A stretch of DNA of 52,506 nucleotides from Oscillospiraceae bacterium (lineage in GTDB: Bacteria; Bacillota; Clostridia; Oscillospirales; JAAYXM01), in NCBI GenBank assembly GCA_015068085.1, contig SVLF01000014.1:1-52506 (forward strand), read 5' to 3'. A program made the translations under genes and the position numbers. How positions within the stretch are numbered: position 1 is the first letter of the stretch; each line of letters begins with the position of its first letter. The notes beneath the pieces are model-generated. The model did not search any database, was not told where the DNA came from, and saw only the letters and a list, made by a program, of their open reading frames with translations. Below, one piece after another: positions 44,643-51,765 of the stretch.

Positions 44643-46553
44643 TTAAAGCTGTATGCTGCGAAGCTCAAGCGGCTGAAGCTCTATAAGCTCTTCCCTTTCG
44701 CCGTGAAGCAGCTTTATCTTTACGGGCATATCGTAGTCGGTGTTTAAGAGATATACCTTATTGCCCTCGTATACCGACCAGCGAACACGGTCACTGCCTA
44801 CAACCTTGATATCGCACTCACGTGAGCTTGCGGAGATTATCTCCCGGACTATTGCACGGTAAGTGAAGTATACCGCCTGATTTCCCGGGTAGTTTATGCT
44901 TGTAAAGAGTGTTGCAACGCCCTTACCGAGTTTATTCTCAATTACAGCCGGCATATCATACATCTTTTCTGTAAAGCCATCCGTGAGATATGCAATGGTC
45001 TTTCCCGAGCAGGTTGCAAAACGAAGATAATCTGCATAACCTGCAGTGAACATTGCATCGCATCCTCCGGAGAGATATCTCGGGTATTTTACCCTTTCAT
45101 CAAGAGAATCGAAACGGAACTTCACTCCGTTTACACTTCTTTTTATTTCCCCGAAATGACGGCATCCGAAAAGCTCTTCTATCATTTCATCATCTATCGG
45201 AATATACTCACCATTTCGTTTTGTCTGTGTGTTGAGGTGTGCCGCACTCATAACGAGGTGACCGCCGCGACGGACGTATTCCGTAAGCTTTTTCATATTT
45301 TCTTCGGTCATTGTGTTCCAACCGAGGAAAATGAGGTAATCGTATTCTGAAAGGTGATCAACATCCGCTTCAATCGGAACTATGTCAAACTGACCGTAAG
45401 CAGGCGTTGATGATGTGTCATACTCGCCGTAGTTTTCAGGCTCTGACCAGCTTCGTTTTTCGTTAAGCTCAAAGAGCAGCTTCCACGAATATTCAGGGTC
45501 GCCATAGCCCCATTCCTCGCTGTGGAACTGGTTGTAAACACAGCTTCTTCCCCATTTACCTGCCCAGCCGTCATGCAGACCGGATACAAATCCGACTTTT
45601 GCTTTGGGTCCGCCTGCAGGGCGGGAATCGTTCTTTATGATATCCTGCATAAGGGCAAGAACGCGTCTGTAATTTGCGCAGACATCGGAATCTGCATCAT
45701 ATTCTGTGCCGTAGCCTCGGACCTTTTTATCGCCGTTTTCAAGAACGAACATACTTGAGCCTGCAAGATATGCATATTTGTATGTAAGCTCCAATCTCTT
45801 CATCTTGAGCGGGTCATCGTGACGGAGACCGCCGTACCATGCGTGGGCAACATATGTTCCCCAGCGCTTTGCATCAAAGGCTCTTGCCGTACCGCGGAAA
45901 ACCGGGACAAGGATATCCGAATTTCCGGGACAGATTTCAAGCACCGGCATCTCTATTCCTGCCGCGGCATTGTGCTTTGCATAAGCGTTTGCCTCAACGC
46001 AATAGAAGTTTGGTGTGCCGAGGCGCCTTGCAATTTCAACCGGTTCGCGAAGCGTTTCGATATAGCCCTCATACGCCTCCTTCATATCATTATACCGTTT
46101 GAGGCGGAAATTACGGTGGCGGGATATATACACCGTTGCATCATACGGGTCGCCGCCGATGCAGGTGTTCTGCTTGCCCACACCCTCGCGCTCGACATAA
46201 TAACCGGGAAGCTTGCAGGCAAACTGGCTTCCGGTTTCCCCGAAGAGCTCACCGAGGTAATACTCCCCTGCAATTTCACGCATCTTCGCGATGGTTTCGG
46301 CAGTCAGCCAGCTTTCTTTCCCCTCGGGGCATTGCTGGGTTGCATAGAGGAAAATAAAATAGATTTTATTCTCTGCAAGATATTTTGCCCATTCAACAAA
46401 GCTTCCCTGAGGAATCTCTTCCCCGCGCGGACGGATGGAAACGAAGTTGTATCCGCCGTCAATGCAACGGCTTTTTATCTCGGCAAGCACCTTATCTTCA
46501 TCAAAGCCGGTTTCGCCGATGTTAATGCCGTTTAAAATGAGATCTCTTTCCAT
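44643..46553 (-). CDS. Putative glycoside hydrolase-like protein (TIM-barrel plus GATase1-like domain)
   Basis: A 636-residue cytoplasmic protein (no signal peptide). The N-terminal half resembles a beta/alpha barrel (YNFVSIRPRGEEI, FIFLYATQQCPEGKES, YYLGELFGETG), then FYCVEANAY. The second half has a GATase1-like or beta-galactosidase-trimerisation-like part: EYDYLIFLGWNTMTEENMKK, YVRRGGHLVMSAAHLN and ENKLGKGVATLFTSINYPG. I do not recognise the family, so the hydrolase role is inferred from fold and neighbours. It follows the FAD oxidoreductase by 42 bases. Confidence 0.55.
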   Translation of the reverse strand: MERDLILNGINIGETGFDEDKVLAEIKSRCIDGGYNFVSIRPRGEEIPQGSFVEWAKYLAENKIYFIFLYATQQCPEGKESWLTAETIAKMREIAGEYYLGELFGETGSQFACKLPGYYVEREGVGKQNTCIGGDPYDATVYISRHRNFRLKRYNDMKEAYEGYIETLREPVEIARRLGTPNFYCVEANAYAKHNAAAGIEMPVLEICPGNSDILVPVFRGTARAFDAKRWGTYVAHAWYGGLRHDDPLKMKRLELTYKYAYLAGSSMFVLENGDKKVRGYGTEYDADSDVCANYRRVLALMQDIIKNDSRPAGGPKAKVGFVSGLHDGWAGKWGRSCVYNQFHSEEWGYGDPEYSWKLLFELNEKRSWSEPENYGEYDTSSTPAYGQFDIVPIEADVDHLSEYDYLIFLGWNTMTEENMKKLTEYVRRGGHLVMSAAHLNTQTKRNGEYIPIDDEMIEELFGCRHFGEIKRSVNGVKFRFDSLDERVKYPRYLSGGCDAMFTAGYADYLRFATCSGKTIAYLTDGFTEKMYDMPAVIENKLGKGVATLFTSINYPGNQAVYFTYRAIVREIISASSRECDIKVVGSDRVRWSVYEGNKVYLLNTDYDMPVKIKLLHGEREELIELQPLELRSIQL

Positions 46554-46595
46554 AATAATGTACCCTTTCTTTAAGTCATCCGGTTACTGTAAGCT

Positions 46596-47819
46596 TTACA
46601 GCTTTGCACCTTTTTCTTTTAGTTTTGCGCGCACTGCCTGTATATCAACCGTATGCATATCCGCTCCGCTAAGCTTTGCTTCTGCAACGGCAATACCTGC
46701 CGCTTCGCCGAGGCTTGCGCATATCGGCATTATTCTTACTGCCGAATGCGCTTCATGCGTTGCCGAGAGGCATCTCCCCGCGACGAGCATATTGTCATAC
46801 TCTTTTGGAAGCAATGAGCGATACGGGATACGGTAAAACTCTCCGGGCTTTAAGTGATACTGCACGGTACCGGTGCCGTCGGGACTGTGGATGTCTATTC
46901 CATAGTTTCCGCAGGCTATTGTGTCCTCAAAATCAACGAAGCTTCGAAGATCATCTGCAGTCAGCACATAAACTCCCATGAGCTTTCTGCTCTCGCGGAC
47001 GCCGATTTCCTCCGCAACCGAGAGAAGAGTTGCTTTCTCAAATGCCGCTGAATGCTCACGCAAAAAGCACATCATTTCATATATCTGCTTTCTTGCGCCC
47101 ATTTCCGCGCGGCTTAATTCTATCGCATCAATCGGGTTATGCTTTACGATGCGCGTGGTATTGAAATGGATAATGCCCTCGCCCAGACCGCAGAAGAAAA
47201 GAATATCCTCGCGCGGATTTTTTATCTTGCCTTCTGTCCGCAGGCGTGAGTAAGTTTCCTGAAGGCGCGGCAGGTCTTTTTTAAACTGCTTAACGTCAGC
47301 ACCGCCAACGCGGAAGCAGGTTGTCATCGGCTGGCAAAGACCGTCTTTTTCTCTGCCGAGCTGAAAATCGCACCCTGCCGCTGCAATGAGGTTTCCATCC
47401 CCGCTTGCGTCAATGAAGAAATCCGCCTCTGCGGTGATATTGCCGGAGCGCGTTGAAAGCTTTACGGCTTTTATCCTTCGCTCTTCGGTTACGGCATCAT
47501 ACATATGCGTATGGAAAAGAACATCAACGCCGGCTTCCTGAGCCATATCGTCAAAAACAAACTTATACGGTTCCCAAGAAGTGTCTCCGAATTTCTCTTT
47601 TCTTTCCTTTATTTCGGTGAACATCCCGTCGTTTATACGGGTTTTACCCAAATCTGTCATATGGCGCATGAAGGGATATACGAGACTGTTTGACATCGCT
47701 CCACCGAGAACTCCTGTTTTCTCAACAAGAAGAACCGACAAACCCTCACGCGCTGCGCTTACTGCCGCGCAAACACCTGACATACCTCCGCCGATAACTG
47801 CAAGGTCATATTTCTTCAA
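46596..47819 (-). CDS. FAD-dependent oxidoreductase (FAD_oxidored family)
   Basis: The protein (about 407 residues) begins with the dinucleotide-binding motif DLAVIGGGMSGVCAAVSAAREG and VEKTGVLGGAMS, has FFIDASGDGNLIAAAG, and ends with the MLVAGRCLSATHEAHSAVRI pattern of the PF12831 family. Such proteins often sit in glycan-use loci with unknown substrates. I set the start at a TTG (47819), because GGAGGTGA, a near-perfect ribosome site, lies just before it; the ATG at 47834 overlaps that site. Confidence 0.85.
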   Translation of the reverse strand: MKKYDLAVIGGGMSGVCAAVSAAREGLSVLLVEKTGVLGGAMSNSLVYPFMRHMTDLGKTRINDGMFTEIKERKEKFGDTSWEPYKFVFDDMAQEAGVDVLFHTHMYDAVTEERRIKAVKLSTRSGNITAEADFFIDASGDGNLIAAAGCDFQLGREKDGLCQPMTTCFRVGGADVKQFKKDLPRLQETYSRLRTEGKIKNPREDILFFCGLGEGIIHFNTTRIVKHNPIDAIELSRAEMGARKQIYEMMCFLREHSAAFEKATLLSVAEEIGVRESRKLMGVYVLTADDLRSFVDFEDTIACGNYGIDIHSPDGTGTVQYHLKPGEFYRIPYRSLLPKEYDNMLVAGRCLSATHEAHSAVRIMPICASLGEAAGIAVAEAKLSGADMHTVDIQAVRAKLKEKGAKL

Positions 47820-47878
47820 TTCCGTCACCTCCATGCATAGAACTTTATCGACAGTCTGTAGCCTGTTTATCTTTAATA

Positions 47879-47941
47879 TAATTCAAATTTTCTTAAAAAT
47901 CTATAGACAAAACGGGATAATAATTGCATAATATGATATAT
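47879..47941 (+). promoter_or_regulatory. Conserved promoter-like element, copy 1
   Basis: A 63-base block with 59 identities to copy 2. On the plus strand it has TAGACA (47904-47909), a 17-base spacer with AAACGGGATA, and CATAAT (47927-47932), then ATGATATAT and a ribosome-site-like AAAAAAGGAG. The plus-strand transcript would run into the 3' end of the PHP gene with no gene of its own. The block also lies about 60-120 bases upstream of the FAD oxidoreductase start on the minus strand. Confidence 0.7.
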
Positions 47942-47992
47942 GAAAATCAAAACAAAAAAGGAGTGGCAATATACGGAAAATACAAGTGTTCC

Positions 47993-48994
47993 CTACCGGA
48001 GCAGATCATCAACAAAATATGCGTTTGTCCAGGCGTGCCTGCCTTCCTTGTCCGTTATTGTAATCCTTACATAAATATGCTCGGGCTTAACTTCAAACTC
48101 CGCCGTGTTTAAGCGCTCATCGCCGGAGGCTTTTATTTTCTTTGCACTTCGGATGCCGGTGTTGAATCTGATGCTTTTTACATCCGAGCAGTCAATATGC
48201 AGCATACCGTTTTCAAACCACAGATTATGGATTTCGGGCCCCTGCGATGCGTAAAAGCTTCCGGCAAGCATCGCATCTGTGACAGTCTTATACTCAAGCT
48301 TTTCCGCTTTAATCATCGTAAAGCCACCGAAGCACGCCCGCCTGAAGTGGGTGTCATCGGTTGCAACGCAATATATCCGCTTTCCGGCCAAAAGCATATT
48401 ATCATAATCTTTTTCATCGTATTCAAAATAGCCAAGCTCTTCACACTCGGAGTTGTATACCTCCATAGCATTCATAAAGCTGTATTTGCCATACTCGTTA
48501 TTGCTTTCCCGTGACCATGTCGGGTGGTTGTATGTTACGAAAAATCCATTGTCACGTGCTGTTTTCATAATATGGTTGATGCAGCCGGCAGTGTATTCCC
48601 TTTCGTAATCAGGCTCGTTTTCGTCATATTCAACCTGACCTGCATAATTGATTCCGTTTCCCGTGAAATATTTAGAGCGATGAAAGCAAATCTGCTTTAC
48701 GTTATCAGGCTCAAGAGCAATCAAGCACATATGGCAGGTTTTTGACTGCAGCTTTATGGAAGGCCGCTCATTTACCTCTATCTCATAGGCATTCAGCGGC
48801 AAAAAGCCTTCATCCGCAAGCTCAGGATGCGGAACCAGCACGGCGTGGTCTGTGAATGCAACCACGGAATATCCGTTTTCCTTATACACCCGCTTTATCT
48901 CTTCAGGCATCATTTTGCCGTCGGAAACCGTTGTATGGCAATGCAGATTTGCTTTGAAAAATTGCCCTGACTGAGGTAACAAATATTTTCTCAT
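47993..48994 (-). CDS. PHP-domain metal-dependent phosphoesterase
   Basis: A 333-residue protein with a PHP domain: ANLHCHTTVSDGKM (metal ligands), VVAFTDHAVLVP, the CHMCLIALEP strand, and DTHFRR near the C-terminal side of the domain. The last about 90 residues form a beta-rich tail (MLHIDCSDVKSIRFNTG). The family hydrolyses phosphate esters with two or three metal ions; the substrate here is unknown. It lies upstream of the FAD oxidoreductase on the same strand, separated by copy 1 of the conserved element. Confidence 0.85.
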   Translation of the reverse strand: MRKYLLPQSGQFFKANLHCHTTVSDGKMMPEEIKRVYKENGYSVVAFTDHAVLVPHPELADEGFLPLNAYEIEVNERPSIKLQSKTCHMCLIALEPDNVKQICFHRSKYFTGNGINYAGQVEYDENEPDYEREYTAGCINHIMKTARDNGFFVTYNHPTWSRESNNEYGKYSFMNAMEVYNSECEELGYFEYDEKDYDNMLLAGKRIYCVATDDTHFRRACFGGFTMIKAEKLEYKTVTDAMLAGSFYASQGPEIHNLWFENGMLHIDCSDVKSIRFNTGIRSAKKIKASGDERLNTAEFEVKPEHIYVRITITDKEGRHAWTNAYFVDDLLR

Positions 48995-49018
48995 AGCCTT
49001 TCTTTCCTTTCCGGATAA

Positions 49019-49072
49019 TTATTTATCCCAATCACAGATAAGTTCCGCAAGGGTTTTTACGTAAATTACCAA
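49019..49072 (-). pseudogene. Remnant of an M20 peptidase gene (last codons only)
   Basis: On the minus strand this stretch reads VIYVKTLAELICDWDK followed by a TAA stop. The intact M20 protein at 50.4-51.6 kb ends YAKTIAAFVCDWDMQ. The DNA shares TATCCCAATCACAGA exactly, and the match fades about 50 bases in. The rest of the gene is missing, and copy 2 of the promoter-like element follows about 30 bases away, as copy 3 lies beside the intact gene. Confidence 0.7.
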
Positions 49073-49101
49073 AACGTAAATCTCTGTTTTTATTTAAAGT
49101 T

Positions 49102-49164
49102 TAATTCAAATTTTTTTAAAAATCTATAGACAAAACGGGATAAAGATTGTATAATATGATATAT
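49102..49164 (+). promoter_or_regulatory. Conserved promoter-like element, copy 2 (AraC promoter)
   Basis: TAGACA (49127-49132), 17 bases and TATAAT (49150-49155), preceded by TTCAAATTTTTTTAAAAATC and followed by ATGATATAT. This copy drives the AraC gene, whose site AAAAGGATG lies nine bases before the ATG at 49197. The same block is also upstream of the PHP gene on the other strand. Confidence 0.8.
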
Positions 49165-49196
49165 CGAAATTTCAAGCCCGAAAAGGATGTGATTTT

Positions 49197-50072
49197 ATGG
49201 AAAACATAAGCGCACGGCACAATCTTCCGTCTCCGGTATCCGTGACCTCCCTTTATGCCATTTACCGTACAAATATATACAGAAGCAAGCCATTAACAAA
49301 ATTTTCGTATCCATTCACGGAGCTTACATACATCGCCGAAAGCCCTTCTCCTTATTCTGTTGTATTGGATGATACTACGTACACCCTGAACGCAGGTCAG
49401 CTTCTTTTTTTCCCGCCCGGCTCGGAGCACCACTTGCCTAAACGCTCCAGTTCCATAGTCTGTATGATAACCTTCGATGTTGACTTTCCGGAAATAAACA
49501 AGCTTTACGGACGCATTTTAACTCTTAACGGCAGGCAAAAGCTTCAGCTTGAGCAGGTTGTTTCTACGGGAATTCGTCTGCTTGAAAATATTCCGGAAAA
49601 AGGATACACGGTCGGAACCACATTAAGCTCGCGGGCAAACGCTTTTGAGCTGCAAAAATTCAAGAATCTTTTCGAGCTGTTCCTTGTAGATTTATACCTT
49701 AAAGAAACCAGTCCGATTAACAGCGCAGTTTACAGATTCCGGGATGAAGAAAAGCTTGAAAATCTGATAACTTACTTGAAAAAAAATATAGACAAGCCAC
49801 TTACGCTGAAAGAGCTTTCGGAAAAATCGCTTATAAGCGTTGCAAAAATACGAAAGCTTTTTTATGAAAAGCACACCTGTGCTCCGATGCAATATTTCAA
49901 CCAATTAAAGCTTGAAGCGGCAATTGAGCTTATGTGCAACACGCCGCTGAGCTATGCCGAAATATCGGACCGCCTTGGATTTTCTTCCCCGGCGTATTTT
50001 TCGAGGCTTTTTAAAAAGAAAATGGGAATGCCGCCGTCGGAGTATATCAAATCCTTAAAAAACAGTAAATAG
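49197..50072 (+). CDS. AraC family transcriptional regulator
   Basis: A 291-residue regulator with an N-terminal cupin-like ligand domain (LNAGQLLFFPPGSEHHLPKR) and two C-terminal helix-turn-helices (LTLKELSEKSLISVAKIRKLF; LSYAEISDRLGFSSPAYFSRLFKKKMGMPPSEY). Regulators of this form usually sense a sugar and activate nearby glycan-use genes. It is the only plus-strand gene in the region and the likely local regulator. Confidence 0.93.
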   Translation: MENISARHNLPSPVSVTSLYAIYRTNIYRSKPLTKFSYPFTELTYIAESPSPYSVVLDDTTYTLNAGQLLFFPPGSEHHLPKRSSSIVCMITFDVDFPEINKLYGRILTLNGRQKLQLEQVVSTGIRLLENIPEKGYTVGTTLSSRANAFELQKFKNLFELFLVDLYLKETSPINSAVYRFRDEEKLENLITYLKKNIDKPLTLKELSEKSLISVAKIRKLFYEKHTCAPMQYFNQLKLEAAIELMCNTPLSYAEISDRLGFSSPAYFSRLFKKKMGMPPSEYIKSLKNSK

Positions 50073-50076
50073 ACAA

Positions 50077-50096
50077 GGGCTGTAGGAAAACAGCCC
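50077..50096 (+). terminator. Stem-loop after the AraC gene
   Basis: GGGCTGT-AGGAAA-ACAGCCC, a 7-bp GC-rich stem five bases after the AraC stop. There is no T-run directly after it, so termination may be inefficient. Confidence 0.5.
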
Positions 50097-50101
50097 AGAC
50101 C

Positions 50102-50224
50102 GCATAAAGTGTAAAAGTGATATTTTTTTTGCAGATAACATCGAAAAAGTATATGGTATGAAGTTTGAAAGTAAATTGAAAATTCGGCAGAAGCCGAATT
50201 TGAGGATTTGATTACACTTTATGC
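50102..50224. repeat. 123-bp element with 13-bp inverted ends and an inner hairpin
   Basis: GCATAAAGTGTAA (50102-50114) is repeated inverted and exact as TTACACTTTATGC (50212-50224). Inside is the hairpin AATTCGGC-AGAA-GCCGAATT (50191-50210). No reading frame is present. It resembles a small non-autonomous mobile element (MITE-like) or a structured RNA. It fills part of the 297-base gap between the AraC and M20 genes. Confidence 0.5.
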
Positions 50225-50230
50225 TATAAA

Positions 50231-50278
50231 CAAATCGGACCTCTCGACGTACTTATGTACTACTTCGGGTCCGATTTG
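50231..50278. repeat. Inverted repeat with 11-bp arms
   Basis: CAAATCGGACC (50231-50241) and GGTCCGATTTG (50268-50278) enclose 26 bases that hold a small GTAC/GTAC stem. Possible terminator or repeat remnant between the convergent AraC and M20 genes. Confidence 0.5.
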
Positions 50279-50309
50279 CTCATTCTGCACTATTTTTCTA
50301 AAGCCCTAA

Positions 50310-50345
50310 AGGGATTGTAGCAAAATGCATTTCGCTACAATCCCT
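50310..50345. terminator. Long hairpin after the M20 gene
   Basis: AGGGATTGTAGC and GCTACAATCCCT form a perfect 12-bp stem whose 12-base loop is itself nearly self-complementary (AAATGCATTT). It lies 25 bases past the M20 stop on the minus strand and probably acts as its terminator, although no clear T-run follows. Confidence 0.55.
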
Positions 50346-50369
50346 GTTATTAAACCATATATCAATTAT

Positions 50370-51641
50370 TTATTGCATATCCCAATCACAGACAAATGCC
50401 GCTATGGTCTTTGCATAATCCGTAAGTCTGTCACACTCAACAAATTCATCCTTTAAGTGTGCGCCGCCCTCGACGTTGAAATCGCGACCTATACCGAAGG
50501 AAAAGCTTTTCCGACTTCCGTTATTGATGAGTATATTAAGATCAGAAAGGCAGGACGCTTCTTCGATTATTTCTTCACCCATCGTTTCCTTACCTGCGTT
50601 TTTCAGGAGCTTGATATACTCATTATCCGGCTCCGTAAAAGCATATCTGAAATAGCGGGTTACCGGAGAAATGGCTTTAACATACACATCGCGCTCTTTC
50701 ATTCGCGCATTGATGCGTTTGGCTAAAGCATCCAGCTCCTTCTTTATTTCTTCTTCCGGTTTATCCGTATAGTATGAAAACTCAATATGAGCGCAGTTGC
50801 GGTCGTTGGTATTAAGACCTGACTGCATACAGAGAATTCGCATTGACTGCTCGGGAATGCTTGTTCCATCAAAGTTCGGATTTTCCGAAAGCTCACGATA
50901 TCTTATCTCTCCGAATTTGTGAAGCTCTTCCTTTGCAACGGAAATTGCATCAATCATATCGTCGACGGTGATGCACGGCTCGTTTTTCATAATAGTGAGC
51001 TTTTCGCGTCTGCCACCAACAGCGCAATTCCAGATACGCATATTCTTGCAATCGAGATTTACATACACATCAGCCGGATATTTAAGGCACGCTGCGAGCG
51101 CACCGTTACCGCCGCCGAATTCCTCGTCGCAATAGCCTGTGAAATACAAGTCGTTTGAGAGTGTAATACCGAGACTCTTAAAAGCTTCCAAGATAAACAG
51201 AACTGTTGCAACTGCGTATTTGTCATCGCATGCACCTCTGCCGTAAATTCTGCCATTCTTAATCTCGCCGCCGAGCGGATTTACACTCCAGAGGTTTTCA
51301 TCGCCTATCGGCATAGTGTCAAGATGCGCCGTGAACATTAGCTTTTTCTTTGGGTTTGTTCCGTTGACAATCCCGGTAACATTCGGGCGCTTATCGGTGT
51401 TTCTTCCGGCAAGGTACTCAAAATGCTCGCAAAATCCTGAAATGCTGTCAGGCGGGTAAACATCGCTTTTTGCGCCAAGCTCATCAAGCTGTTTTGCAAC
51501 AAATGCCGCTATCTCTTTTTCGTTTCCATCTGTACCGAAATTTTCAGAATTTATTTTTATAAGCTCAGAAAGAATTTCAAAAAGCCTCTCCTTATTTTCT
51601 TCTATGTAGTTTAAAACTCTGCTTTTTATGATGTTATCCAT
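50370..51641 (-). CDS. M20 family metallohydrolase (ArgE/DapE-like)
   Basis: A 423-residue zinc amidohydrolase/peptidase. Metal and catalytic residues lie in FTAHLDTMPI, GRGACDDKYAVA and FTGYCDEEFGGG, with the late His in GAHLKDEF. The frame opens 30 codons upstream, but that extension crosses the conserved element, and AAGGTGG lies before the ATG at 51641, so this start is used. The substrate is unknown; N-acyl amino compounds are typical for the family. A decayed second copy lies at 49.0 kb. Confidence 0.88.
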   Translation of the reverse strand: MDNIIKSRVLNYIEENKERLFEILSELIKINSENFGTDGNEKEIAAFVAKQLDELGAKSDVYPPDSISGFCEHFEYLAGRNTDKRPNVTGIVNGTNPKKKLMFTAHLDTMPIGDENLWSVNPLGGEIKNGRIYGRGACDDKYAVATVLFILEAFKSLGITLSNDLYFTGYCDEEFGGGNGALAACLKYPADVYVNLDCKNMRIWNCAVGGRREKLTIMKNEPCITVDDMIDAISVAKEELHKFGEIRYRELSENPNFDGTSIPEQSMRILCMQSGLNTNDRNCAHIEFSYYTDKPEEEIKKELDALAKRINARMKERDVYVKAISPVTRYFRYAFTEPDNEYIKLLKNAGKETMGEEIIEEASCLSDLNILINNGSRKSFSFGIGRDFNVEGGAHLKDEFVECDRLTDYAKTIAAFVCDWDMQ

Positions 51642-51678
51642 TTTTTCTTCTGCCACCTTATCGTATTTTCTTAAATTA

Positions 51679-51741
51679 TAGTTCAAATCCTGTTTTAATT
51701 CCAGTGACAAAACGGGATATAAATCAGACAATATGATATAG
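51679..51741 (+). promoter_or_regulatory. Conserved promoter-like element, copy 3
   Basis: Diverged copy: TTCAAAT at 51682-51688, GTGACA (51704-51709), a 17-base spacer with AAACGGGATA, and GACAAT (51727-51732), followed by ATGATATA and the ribosome-site-like ACGAGGAG. As in copy 1, the plus-strand transcript would run into the 3' end of a convergent gene (51766). It also lies about 40-100 bases upstream of the M20 start on the minus strand. Confidence 0.6.
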
Positions 51742-51765
51742 CAAACAAACGAGGAGCCATTATAT

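Noticed and set aside
45819-46535. 238-codon plus-strand frame opposite the glycosidase-like gene
   Set aside because: Antisense shadow of a long gene in a normal operon position; no start signal.
47924-48112. Short 62-codon frame after copy 1 of the promoter-like element
   Set aside because: Its start precedes the AAAAAAGGAG site instead of following it, and most of it is antisense to the PHP gene.
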